From the NCBI GenBank assembly GCA_964399535.1, contig CAYNRE010000005.1, positions 124,001-188,000 on the forward strand: DNA of 64,000 bases, given 5' to 3'. Under the pieces are notes generated by a model. That model was given only the letters and a program-made list of their open reading frames with translations. It was not told the origin of the DNA and made no database searches. A program made the translations under genes and the position numbers. Positions 28,012 to 35,928 of this stretch are shown in pieces. Source of the DNA: CAYNRE01 sp964399535. GTDB lineage: Bacteria > Planctomycetota > Planctomycetia > Pirellulales > CAYNRE01. The stretch's first letter is position 1, and each line of letters starts with the position of its first letter.

Positions 28012-30402
28012 CTAAGGGGTTAGCGCCAAGTGCCTGGCCCGGGCCTCGGCAGGCAGTTCCGCCGCCGTGCCAATGGCGTACAACCGCGTGTATTCGCCGC
28101 GGGCCCAAAGCGGCATCTGGTCGGCGTATTGTGGGCTAGCGGGATTCTCACTCTGCCCGCCCGGGTAAACCCCCACGCTTTGCCGGGTGTCTGCGAAATC
28201 GACGAGCATTCGCCAACTCGCCCCGCTGCCGACCTGCCCCAAGTTGCCCCCCGGGTTCAGCGTGAAGTCGTTCCCCACCACCGGCCCACCATCGCGGGCC
28301 AGTTCCGGCCTGGGCAAGAGCGAATCCACGTGCAAGAGATTGATCTTTCCCCACTTCCAGTTGGCCGGGTCGTTGCTGAATTTCATCCGGAGTTGAGCCA
28401 AGGTTTGGCGGAACGATTCCTGGGCGATGGCGTCGCGATCTTCCACCAGCGGCGTGCCGCGGTGGTCGAACCACTGCGAGCGAGGTTCTTCGCGAGTCAT
28501 TCTCTCGAGTACTTCCAACATCGGCTCGCGACGGTTGTTGCCCGAGAACCCCCAGGAACCGTCGGCCCGCTCGATTCCCCGCGATTCCCATTCATCGTCC
28601 CAGACCTGGCTGCGATACAGGTTGAACCACTGGGCCCAGATCGTGGGGGCAACGCTCTCGACCGTACACTGGTACTTCCATTCCTCCAATTCGTGAATGG
28701 CCATTCGGGCCAGCGGGTCGTCGTGCGGCTTTTGTTTCACCGCGGCCAACAAGGTCGGCAAAAAACTTTCGGCGCAAAGATCGTAGTGGTCGTACTGAAT
28801 CGCCTTGAGCGAATCGAGATCCAAGGCGCGAGCCTCGGAAAGCAACTGGTGAATCCGCCGGGTGCGGTAACTGGGATCCCAGGCCCAGCCCAGGTAGTGT
28901 GGATCGTCAAGCGCCTGGGGCCGCCCGTTGGCCGAGGCCACGAAATGGCTGGCCGGGTCCACCGCCAGGGGCAACTCCGCGCGGGGAATGAATTCTTTCC
29001 AATCGAACTCGCCCGTGGAACCGTCGACCACGCCGCGCCCCTGCCCTTTCGCCCGGCGAGGCAGTTTGCCGCAAGGGTGAATGGCGATGTGCCCGTCGAC
29101 GTCGGCGTAGACCACGTTCATCGCGGGCACCGCCAGCTCGTCGAGCGCGGCCAGGTACTCTTGTAAATTGCCGGCCCGGCTCAGCTTCCAAAGCGCGATC
29201 GCGTCGCGCGTTGGCCCGTGCCCCGTCCATTGCACCGACACGGGGTTGGGCAGCCCGGGCACCAGCGGCCCATGAACCGTGAAATCCAAATCGAGCTTCC
29301 GTGGCGGCGCGCCCCGAACTTTGATTTCTTCCTGAATCCGTCTCAGGCTTTTGGTTTCACCGCGATGCGTGTACTTGCGCGGGTCCTGGTCGCTGATCTT
29401 CTCCGAAAAGTAGTCCATGGCGTCGGCCTGCATGTTGGTAAACCCCCAACCAATGCGGTCGTTATGGCCGATCACCACCAGCGGAGAGGTCGGAAAGCTG
29501 ACTCCCGCCAGGTTCTTACCTTTCACGGAAAGGTGCACCGTGTACCACAGGCTGGGCAGGCTGAACCCCAGGTGCGGGTCGTTGGCCAGCGCCGGTTTCC
29601 CCGAGGCGGTCTTGCTGCCGTCGACCGCCCAGTTGTTGCTGCCAAAGTGCGGCCCCCGGGCGAACGACTGAATCCGACTACCACGCTCGAGCAGCAACTT
29701 GCAGGTGGCCTCGAGCCCCGCGGGCACGGGGCAACGAGCGGCGGCTGCCAGCTTCGTGCGATCGGTCTGGTGCTCCACGATGGGAACCTCATAGGGCCGG
29801 TCGATCGGCCAGAGCTCATCGACCTGAACCTGGCCCAGCCGCTCGATGAGCATCGACATCCACAGGTCGTCCATCGTGCCCGACTGATCGAGCCCCATGA
29901 ACTTGTTAAACGCCAGCGAATCGACCGGTGTCCAGGGGGCCGGCCGGATGCCCGCCTCTTGAAACCCCGGCGGCATCTCCGAAGGCTTCAATTCGGCCAT
30001 TCGGGCGTTGACCCCCACGGCGTAGGCCTCCAGCTCCGCCCGAAACTCGGCCGGCAAATCGTCTTGCGCCCACAATTCTTCCGAGCTGCGCCGGAGGCCC
30101 ATCAACCGCATGTGGATATCGGTTTCTACCAGGTCGGGCCCCATCAGCTCGGCCGTCTGCCCATTGGCGCCGCGGCGCAAAACCTCCATTTGAAATAGTC
30201 GATCGCTCGCATGCAGATAACCCAGCGCGCAAGCGGCATCGGTCCAGCTTTGGGCGTAGATATGCGGAATGCCGTGGGCGTCGAAGTAAACGTCGACTGG
30301 AGCCTCGAGTCCCGCCAGCTTGGCCGACTCGTCGGCCAGCAGCGAGCCCAACTCCGGCAAGCCCAGGAACAGCAAGGTAACGGCGACCGCCAAGCTGCGC
30401 AT
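28012..30402 (-). CDS. penicillin acylase family N-terminal nucleophile hydrolase
   Basis: A 796-residue exported Ntn hydrolase. It has a signal peptide (1-23), an alpha-chain part beginning DVYFDAHGIPHIYAQSWTDAACALGY, and the self-cleavage site G254|S255 in HFGSNNWAVDGSKTASGKP. S255 becomes the beta-chain N-terminal nucleophile. The ALANDPHLGFSLPSLWY stretch that follows is characteristic. Relatives cleave penicillins, acyl-homoserine lactones or other N-acyl compounds, so the natural substrate may be a quorum signal or lipid amide. It lies convergent to a serine hydrolase of the beta-lactamase fold; no functional link is implied. Confidence 0.93.
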   Translation of the reverse strand: MRSLAVAVTLLFLGLPELGSLLADESAKLAGLEAPVDVYFDAHGIPHIYAQSWTDAACALGYLHASDRLFQMEVLRRGANGQTAELMGPDLVETDIHMRLMGLRRSSEELWAQDDLPAEFRAELEAYAVGVNARMAELKPSEMPPGFQEAGIRPAPWTPVDSLAFNKFMGLDQSGTMDDLWMSMLIERLGQVQVDELWPIDRPYEVPIVEHQTDRTKLAAAARCPVPAGLEATCKLLLERGSRIQSFARGPHFGSNNWAVDGSKTASGKPALANDPHLGFSLPSLWYTVHLSVKGKNLAGVSFPTSPLVVIGHNDRIGWGFTNMQADAMDYFSEKISDQDPRKYTHRGETKSLRRIQEEIKVRGAPPRKLDLDFTVHGPLVPGLPNPVSVQWTGHGPTRDAIALWKLSRAGNLQEYLAALDELAVPAMNVVYADVDGHIAIHPCGKLPRRAKGQGRGVVDGSTGEFDWKEFIPRAELPLAVDPASHFVASANGRPQALDDPHYLGWAWDPSYRTRRIHQLLSEARALDLDSLKAIQYDHYDLCAESFLPTLLAAVKQKPHDDPLARMAIHELEEWKYQCTVESVAPTIWAQWFNLYRSQVWDDEWESRGIERADGSWGFSGNNRREPMLEVLERMTREEPRSQWFDHRGTPLVEDRDAIAQESFRQTLAQLRMKFSNDPANWKWGKINLLHVDSLLPRPELARDGGPVVGNDFTLNPGGNLGQVGSGASWRMLVDFADTRQSVGVYPGGQSENPASPQYADQMPLWARGEYTRLYAIGTAAELPAEARARHLALTP

Positions 30403-30840
30403 GATGAATCATCCCCGCCAAGAAAACGACGTGAAGCCCGGCGAACCAATCAGCCGAGCAGCCCCGGGCCCCTTGAAGCGTCGCCGGTCGAGGAAACGCC
30501 GGGAACCAGCCTAGCAGGCCGTTTCGCGGGAGTGTAGCCGCCAAGCAATGAACCCCAGACCGAGCGGTCGCCGGTGCGGCGCTTGCCGGTGATTTTCTGG
30601 CGGGGGGCACCCATGCGCCTGCGCGAAAGGCCCATTGCGCCCGGAAAAGTCCGCCGGGCTCGGCGTGCCACTCAGATAGCACGGCGCCGACGGCAAACTC
30701 CAGCGGCCCGGCCGCCATTCGCGTTTTCCGGGAAGAACGATTCCGCGGCCGCGGCGAGGTCCACCGAGCGATGAACCTCGCCGAGCACGCGGTTGAACCC
30801 GGGGTTGGTCAGGCAGCCTGGCCGAGCGGCTGCCCCGCCA
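30403..30840. other. intergenic region upstream of the penicillin acylase gene
   Basis: This 438-bp gap separates the PEP-CTERM gene's stop from the penicillin acylase start; both genes are on the minus strand. It should hold the acylase promoter. I see no small gene with a ribosome-binding site and no T-tailed hairpin. Confidence 0.45.
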
Positions 30841-31884
30841 CTAGCCGCGCCGCGGTCGCCGCCGGGCAGAAATGGCTACCACCCCCGCCCATCCCAGCGA
30901 GGCCAAGAGCCAGGTGGCCGGCTCCGGAATCTCGGAATAGTACAAGGCGGTGTCGCCCAGCGCGTCGTTCGAGGCATACAGCACGGCGTGCGTCGGATCG
31001 CCGATCTGTAGTAGGTTGTCGCCCAGGATGCCGAAATCGCTGTTCGAGTCGTTGGCCACGAGCACGATTGTCGAGGTGCCCAGCGGGCCGATGCCCAGGT
31101 CGAACGCATCGACCATCACGGCTGGGAAGATGGTTTGCAGCGTGGCATTCTGGCTGCCGAACGACAGCCGCATGAGCAACTCCGGATCAGCAACCGATAG
31201 ATTGACCGTCCCGATCGGCGAAGCCCCCAACAGCGCCGCGGCGCTTTGCGGAATGATCGAGTAGCCACTGCCGCTGTAAACCGCCATGTTCACATCGACC
31301 GCGTTGCTGCCCGAAAAAAACCGAATTCCCTCGAACACCGACTTCACGTTGTTCCCCTGCTTGGTGTCGGGCACGGGCGCGGCCACCTTCTTGGGCGCCG
31401 CTGGCGGCGGCTGCTCCCAGGGCCATTTCACCGAGTTGGTCTTGGCCCGGTAACAGGCGTCGACCGCGTCTTGCCAGGGCTTGCCGAGCAGGTCGGCCGA
31501 GCCCCAACTGTCGTTGCTCTTGGAGACGTAAACCGTGGTCGTGGTCACGCAGTTGTTGCCCGCCGAGTCGATCGCCGCCACGGCGATATTGTTAAAGCAC
31601 CAGGTCTTCACCTCACCGCCATTGAAATCGCGCGAGCCGGCTGCCTGGTCCGGCGTGCCGTCGTTGTCGCCGTCGGCCAACAGCCCCATGGCCATGGCGC
31701 AGGCCCGGCTGATCAGCGTTTGATCGGCCCCGGAGTCGAAGGTGAAGTCGACCCCGCAAGATCCAATGGGGGTGCCCCCGGCAACGCCGCCGGGCACCAT
31801 CACTCCAGCCCGGCACGGGGGCCACGCGATTGCCAGTGAGGCCAAGAGGGCCAGGAACAATCCCACCAGGTTACGCGCGTTCAT
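30841..31884 (-). CDS. PEP-CTERM protein with two retropepsin-like lobes
   Basis: A 347-residue exported protein. Residues 1-26 are a signal peptide; the last 29 residues are a PEP-CTERM tail (P320-E-P322, hydrophobic helix, RRRPRR), which targets proteins for exosortase processing. The body resembles two aspartic-protease halves: lobe 1 has FDSGADQTLIS (D50-S-G) and DLLGKPW (131); lobe 2 has VYSGSGYSII (Y203-S-G) and ILGDNLL (286). Lobe 1 keeps the catalytic Asp and lobe 2 has Tyr in its place. A linker at 150-180 is Pro/Lys-rich. The ATG at 31884 follows GGGAGGG. Function is unknown. Confidence 0.82.
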   Translation of the reverse strand: MNARNLVGLFLALLASLAIAWPPCRAGVMVPGGVAGGTPIGSCGVDFTFDSGADQTLISRACAMAMGLLADGDNDGTPDQAAGSRDFNGGEVKTWCFNNIAVAAIDSAGNNCVTTTTVYVSKSNDSWGSADLLGKPWQDAVDACYRAKTNSVKWPWEQPPPAAPKKVAAPVPDTKQGNNVKSVFEGIRFFSGSNAVDVNMAVYSGSGYSIIPQSAAALLGASPIGTVNLSVADPELLMRLSFGSQNATLQTIFPAVMVDAFDLGIGPLGTSTIVLVANDSNSDFGILGDNLLQIGDPTHAVLYASNDALGDTALYYSEIPEPATWLLASLGWAGVVAISARRRPRRG

Positions 31885-32176
31885 GAGCGTCCCTCCCAAG
31901 CAAAAGGCCGCAGAAACACCGCTGAAGTGCCCAGGGCAAAGCCGACTCGCCCCTAGGCTCGGGCGAGCAAGCGATGCGCCTCAACCACTCAGCTCCAAAA
32001 CCAAGGGCGGTCGCAGCGAGCCTGTCGCCCGACCGGGGTTGCCCGTCGTCGAATTTGGGAGCAGCCGTAACGAGGAGTTCCGCCGAATGGCCGTCGCGGA
32101 CGGAAGGCGATCCATTAAAAGTCGAGCCGGCAAGAAGCGTGAGGCCAATCGCAAATGCGATTACCCGGACGACCAA
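31871..32176 (-). CDS. weak candidate small exported protein
   Basis: A 101-codon frame starting with TTG at 32176 (GGGGGG about 7 nt upstream) whose first 20 residues (VVRVIAFAIGLTLLAGSTF) look like a signal peptide, and whose end overlaps the PEP-CTERM gene start by 14 bp. The rest (Arg/Leu-rich, several cysteines) shows no recognisable family. It could be a short leader-type gene or a chance frame. Confidence 0.25.
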   Translation of the reverse strand: MVVRVIAFAIGLTLLAGSTFNGSPSVRDGHSAELLVTAAPKFDDGQPRSGDRLAATALGFGAEWLRRIACSPEPRGESALPWALQRCFCGLLLGRDAHERA

Positions 32177-32358
32177 TCACTCACCCCCCAACTGGCCCCT
32201 GAAAATAACGCGGTGCGGACCCCAGTCAACCTTGGGAGGGGAAATTAACCCACCCTGAGGGGTGGTGCAAATCCTGCGCCAAAGGCATTGTCGGCCACCC
32301 CTCAAAAGAGTGCAGCGGCCGCACCCGCGCACGGCTCGGAGAAGCCCGGCGTACTCGA
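31885..32358. other. intergenic region between the toroid paralog and the PEP-CTERM gene
   Basis: This 474-bp stretch follows the short TonB-like toroid gene and precedes the PEP-CTERM gene, both on the minus strand. The only frame with any protein character is the weak candidate at 31871-32176. The region is somewhat less GC-rich around 31975-32200, fitting a promoter zone for the PEP-CTERM gene. Confidence 0.4.
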
Positions 32359-33846
32359 TTACTGGGCAGCGGCCACGCCCGTGTACAGCGGCAGGTGCCG
32401 GTAATACACCTCGAGCACGTAGACCGACAAGCAGGTTACATAAAGTCGGCCACCTTGGTGGCCCCAGGCATCGGGCGTGGGTCGAATCGGATCCCAGCTT
32501 CCGCGTTCGGGTCCCGATCGTTCCTGATGTTTAACGAGCAGGTCGCGCATGCTGCTGTTCCACTTCTCCCAATGCGGGCCCTCCAAGTGGTGCAGCATTT
32601 GCGTGGCGTAGTACCAATAGTAAACATCCCTCTGGCGGTAGCTCGGCAGGTTCTCGTCGAGCACCAGAAACTCGGCCCCCCGCAGCAAGCGCGGATCGCC
32701 CTGGCCCCAGCCCAGATACTGCCGCGAGAGCAACCCCTCCGCGGTCATGGACAACTTGGGAGCCATTTTCGGCTGGTAGCAGTACCGGCTTCCCCCTTCC
32801 AAGGCCACGCGGTCGAGATACTCGGAAATGCGATTGAGGGTTTCGTAGGGAACCTCGAGCCCGGCCATCCGCCCGCTTTGCAATCCCATCAGCACCCAGC
32901 CGGTGACCGACAAGTCGCTGCCCGAACCAGGGCCGTAGCGCCAGCCCCCCGCTTCGTCTTGTTGGCGGCAGCAATACCAAATGGCTCGCTCGGCCAGCTC
33001 CTTCAAATCCAAATCGCCCGTCATGCCGAACAATTCGCAGACCGCGATGGTGCACTGGCCCTGGGTGTAGAACCAATCGTGGTGGCCGCCGGCCTGGAAG
33101 AAATTGCCGTCGTCGTCTTGTAGTTTCTTCAGAAACGCCACACCATCGGAGACGTGCTGGCGATACTTGCCAAGCTGATGGGTATGGCCCGCGCCCTGCA
33201 GCGCCAACAGCGCCATGGCCGTGGCCGCCGCCGGATTGTCGAAACCGGCCCCGTCTTTATAGGGCCCATTGAGCCGCCACGACCCGTCGTCGCGCTGCTG
33301 CTTGACCAGCCACCGCAGGGCGTTTTCGACCGCTTGCTCGCTTTCGCCGTTTCCGCCGTAGGCCGCCAGCAACCGTTGCTTCATCCCCTCGTCCCGCCCT
33401 CGCAGCGCCAGGCCGATTTGCGGCGCCTTCAAGGGGGGCGTCGCCTGCTCTCCCTCGTCGCTGAACTGCAACTCGGGCGGCGCGGCAAACGGGTCCTCGG
33501 CCAGTTCCGGTTGGTAGAGGGTAATCACCTGTTCTTCAGTCGAGTTGGGCTCCAACGCCAGGGCCAGGTCTTCCTCGAGCAGTTGTTCCCCCACTGCGTC
33601 GGTGAGCGAAGCCTCGAGCTGAACCGGAAACTCGGACTGCCGCGCGATGACGATCAACCCAAGCAGGATCAACACTAAAAGGTGGATCACCGCGCTGACC
33701 AGCCAGGGAGAGGCCCTCTGGGCGACTTGCTCGGCGCCGACAACTTCGGCTTCGGCCGGGAGGGCCGCGGTGGGCGGCGTCCGGCCCGCGCTGGGCAGCC
33801 CCGAGGGGCTCATCCCCAGACCCGTCGTTGGTTCTATCGAAGCCAT
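32359..33846 (-). CDS. TonB-like anchor fused to prenyltransferase-repeat toroid (orphan paralog)
   Basis: A 495-residue protein paralogous to the product of 35929-38091. After about 48 cytoplasmic residues a single membrane helix (SPWLVSAVIHLLVLILLGLI) contains S51-x3-H55, the SxxxH motif of TonB that senses ExbB/ExbD. A linker of about 95 residues leads to an alpha/alpha-toroid of the prenyltransferase/squalene-oxidase-repeat type, with QW-like repeats QQRDDGSW and QQDEAGGWRY, ending GRLYVTCL...LEVYYRHLPLY. The catalytic DxDD of squalene-hopene cyclase is absent. The start is ATG at 33846 (an in-frame GTG at 33852 is possible). No ExbB/ExbD gene is adjacent. Often such genes are annotated only as squalene-cyclase-like. 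Confidence 0.82.
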   Translation of the reverse strand: MASIEPTTGLGMSPSGLPSAGRTPPTAALPAEAEVVGAEQVAQRASPWLVSAVIHLLVLILLGLIVIARQSEFPVQLEASLTDAVGEQLLEEDLALALEPNSTEEQVITLYQPELAEDPFAAPPELQFSDEGEQATPPLKAPQIGLALRGRDEGMKQRLLAAYGGNGESEQAVENALRWLVKQQRDDGSWRLNGPYKDGAGFDNPAAATAMALLALQGAGHTHQLGKYRQHVSDGVAFLKKLQDDDGNFFQAGGHHDWFYTQGQCTIAVCELFGMTGDLDLKELAERAIWYCCRQQDEAGGWRYGPGSGSDLSVTGWVLMGLQSGRMAGLEVPYETLNRISEYLDRVALEGGSRYCYQPKMAPKLSMTAEGLLSRQYLGWGQGDPRLLRGAEFLVLDENLPSYRQRDVYYWYYATQMLHHLEGPHWEKWNSSMRDLLVKHQERSGPERGSWDPIRPTPDAWGHQGGRLYVTCLSVYVLEVYYRHLPLYTGVAAAQ

Positions 33847-34250
33847 CGCCACGATCGTTCTGTACCGGCGGGGCGTGCCGCGGCCTGGGGCGGGCCACGT
33901 ACCCGCGCGGTTCGACTTGCCGCCGCTTACCCCGATCGGTCGATCACGGCCGCGGCGGGGCGCAATGTGTCAAGTCTAGGCCCGGCTCAAAGGGCTGCCA
34001 ACGAAACCGCGTTGGCGCCCGAGGGGGGTACGCAACACCTCTGGCCAGACACTTGGCAACTTGGTACCGGCGGTGGGGGCAAACGCGGACCGTTCGCTAA
34101 GGTTGTAGCGATTCTACGGATCGACCTAGTGCCGCTCGCCGAGGAATGCCGATCGGATTACTCGGCCAATGGCCTTCCCTCCTGGCGAGTGGCCGATATA
34201 ATCGAAGTCACTGGCGGCCGCGGCTCGAGCCGTGGGCCGAGCCAAAATGG
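33847..34250. other. intergenic region upstream of tRNA-fMet
   Basis: This 404-bp region lies between the divergent toroid gene and the initiator tRNA. Apart from the tRNA promoter listed separately I see no gene or clear regulatory motif. Confidence 0.45.
34174..34202 (+). promoter_or_regulatory. promoter of tRNA-fMet
   Basis: A perfect -10 hexamer TATAAT lies at 34197-34202, about 48 bp upstream of the tRNA 5' end. The -35 region near 34174-34180 matches poorly. Confidence 0.55.
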
Positions 34251-34324
<74 letters not shown>

Positions 34325-34372
34325 CTTTCCAATTGAAAACGGCCTGGCATTTGAGCAGCCGGGGCCCGAAAG

Positions 34373-34399
34373 AAACCCTCGCAAGTCGAGGGTTTTTTT
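34373..34399 (+). terminator. intrinsic terminator of tRNA-fMet
   Basis: A perfect 9-bp stem (AAACCCTCG / CGAGGGTTT) with a 5-nt loop CAAGT is followed by a T-run, about 50 bp downstream of the initiator tRNA. Confidence 0.85.
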
Positions 34400-34637
34400 C
34401 TGCGCCTGGCGCATCGGCCCGATCCTTCGCGCGGCACTTGGTCTACGCGTCACAGGCTGGAATTCTCGCCCAGCGAATCACGGCCGATAGCCGGCCCGGC
34501 ATCGAGGACCGAGGCCATTCGCAGCCGGTACGGCAGCTTGCCGCTGGCGTTCTGAAAGCGAACCCAGCCAGGTCGGCGCAACCTTGGGCCGGCCGACTCC
34601 CCACCACGGAAGCGGTTGGCAAACCGGCCGGCGCATG

Positions 34638-34662
34638 AAAAAACCCCTGTTCGCCAGGGGTT
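34638..34662 (-). terminator. intrinsic terminator of tRNA-Val
   Basis: On the minus strand a perfect 8-bp stem (AACCCCTG / CAGGGGTT) with a 5-nt loop is followed by six T residues, about 57 bp downstream of the tRNA-Val 3' end. Confidence 0.85.
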
Positions 34663-34718
34663 CAACCCCTGTCGATCGGGGCATCAGGCGAAATGCGGCT
34701 CATCGCATTCCGCAAAAG

Positions 34719-34792
34719 TGGGCGGCACAGGGCTCGAACCTGTGACCTCGACCGTGTGAGGATCGCGCTCTAACCAACTGAGCTAGCCGCCC
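34719..34792 (-). tRNA. tRNA-Val (CAC)
   Basis: On the minus strand a 74-nt cloverleaf begins GGGCGGCTAGCTCAGTTGG. The acceptor stem GGGCGGC/GCCGCCC is perfect, the anticodon stem CGATC/GGTCG contains one T-G pair, the loop CTCACAC gives anticodon CAC (codon GTG), and the T arm is ACAGG-TTCGAGC-CCTGT. A73 is present and CCA is not encoded. Confidence 0.94.
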
Positions 34793-34843
34793 AAGGGCCG
34801 GGCCACCCATCGGCGGGCCGGTTCGATCACTTCCACTGAAAAC

Positions 34844-34871
34844 AAGATACGTTTTGCCCGTCCAGGTTCAA
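34844..34871 (-). promoter_or_regulatory. candidate promoter of tRNA-Val
   Basis: On the minus strand TTGAAC (34866-34871) and TATCTT (34844-34849) are separated by 16 nt and lie about 52 bp upstream of the tRNA-Val 5' end. Confidence 0.5.
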
Positions 34872-34915
34872 GGTATCCGGAGAAAATCCGCCCGACCCAA
34901 AACCAACCTGCTCGC

Positions 34916-35317
34916 TCAGGGCGAGGTCGGCGGTTCGCCGCCAGGTTGGGGCGAATCGGCCGCCGCGGTCGGTGGTTCGAACTTCGGTGCGGTCGGTTCC
35001 AGGCGCTCGTCCGACTCAACCACACTGCGGGGGCGGCTCGCGGTGGCAGGCCGCGAAACCAGCGAAGTCGCCGAATGCAATTCGTCCTCGATGCCCTTCA
35101 GGCCCTTGCGCAGCTCGAGCAAGCCCTTTCCCAGCGAGCGCCCGACCTCGGGCAGCCGGCTGCCGAAGAGCAAAACCCCCACAATGCCGAGAATCACCAG
35201 CTCCATCGGCGAAATGCCGGGAAGAAAACCGAACAGTGCCGCCCAGCCCGCATTGCCCTGGGCCAGACCCGTCAGCAAGCCCGCCAGCGCGGGCATTTCC
35301 TCGGCGACGGTGTTCAT
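34916..35317 (-). CDS. TatA/TatE-family twin-arginine translocase subunit
   Basis: A 133-residue TatA/E-type protein. A single membrane helix (about 36-54, ISPMELVILGIVGVLLFG) ends in the FG hinge, followed by the amphipathic helix SRLPEVGRSLGKGLLELRKGLKGIEDEL. The tail is Pro/Ser-rich and disordered. An N-terminal extension of about 35 residues precedes the usual TatA start, and part of it is hydrophobic (LAGLLTGLAQ); it may be an extra helix or a mis-start. A second TatA-like gene is upstream on the same strand. No tatC in the window. Confidence 0.88.
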   Translation of the reverse strand: MNTVAEEMPALAGLLTGLAQGNAGWAALFGFLPGISPMELVILGIVGVLLFGSRLPEVGRSLGKGLLELRKGLKGIEDELHSATSLVSRPATASRPRSVVESDERLEPTAPKFEPPTAAADSPQPGGEPPTSP

Positions 35318-35495
35318 CCCCGTTCCCGGCAGCAAATCGGCTACTCCTTACCAGTCGTTGCACGCTTGGCAATTTAGGGACCGATCCCGAACGCCGCCCG
35401 ATGTCTATCGGCAGCAGGCGTTTCCTCGCGGCGGCCTGCCAGGCCGGGCGGTGGGTTGGGCGAGCACTTCTTGGCGCCGCCCCCAGGTACCGCGG

Positions 35496-35711
35496 CTACT
35501 TCGAATCGTTGCGGGGCAGCGAGGCGTCGACCGGTTCGTCGTCGACGCCCGAAACCCCCTTCTTGAACTCCACCACGCCGCGGCCGAGCGAACGCATGAC
35601 GCTAGGCAGCCGATTGCCGAACAACAGCAAGACAATCACCGCGAAGATCAGGAGCTCGCCGGGGCCCAGGCCAAAAATTGCCAGCAACGGAGCCATAGGG
35701 CTGTGTCTCAT
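35496..35711 (-). CDS. TatA/TatE-family twin-arginine translocase subunit (short)
   Basis: A 71-residue TatA/E protein: helix LGPGELLIFAVIVLLLFG (about 16-33), hinge, then the amphipathic segment NRLPSVMRSLGRGVVEFKKGVSG and an acidic tail. This is the classic TatA length. Either ATG (35711 or 35696) could be the start; neither has a strong ribosome-binding site. It is followed by a longer TatA-like gene 178 bp downstream. DUF1501 and other twin-arginine proteins in the window are plausible clients. Confidence 0.88.
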   Translation of the reverse strand: MRHSPMAPLLAIFGLGPGELLIFAVIVLLLFGNRLPSVMRSLGRGVVEFKKGVSGVDDEPVDASLPRNDSK

Positions 35712-35928
35712 CGATTGGGCATCCCGGCGCCCTCGTCCGGCCCACGTCGGCCGAAAGCGAAGCGCCGTTCGCCTTTAGCAATTCTACTGGGCCGCCTAGG
35801 GGTGTCAAACCGGAGCCACGCCCGCGGCACCCCCTAGTTTCCCCCGTGCGGGGCCGAAACCCGAGGGTCAAAGCCGTGTCCCGGCGGGGGTTAGCCGCTT
35901 GCCAGGGTGCGGCGAAAACGGTCGGCTG

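Larger units (their letters stand above)
34325..34718. other. region between the two convergent tRNA genes
   Basis: This 394-bp gap holds two intrinsic terminators, one for each tRNA (listed separately). The middle part, 34400-34637, shows no gene I can support. Confidence 0.6.

Noticed and set aside
26864..30402. A beta-lactam resistance locus made of the beta-lactamase-fold and penicillin-acylase genes
   Set aside because: Both families mostly contain enzymes with other substrates, the genes are convergent rather than an operon, and there is no AmpR-type regulator or mobile element nearby.
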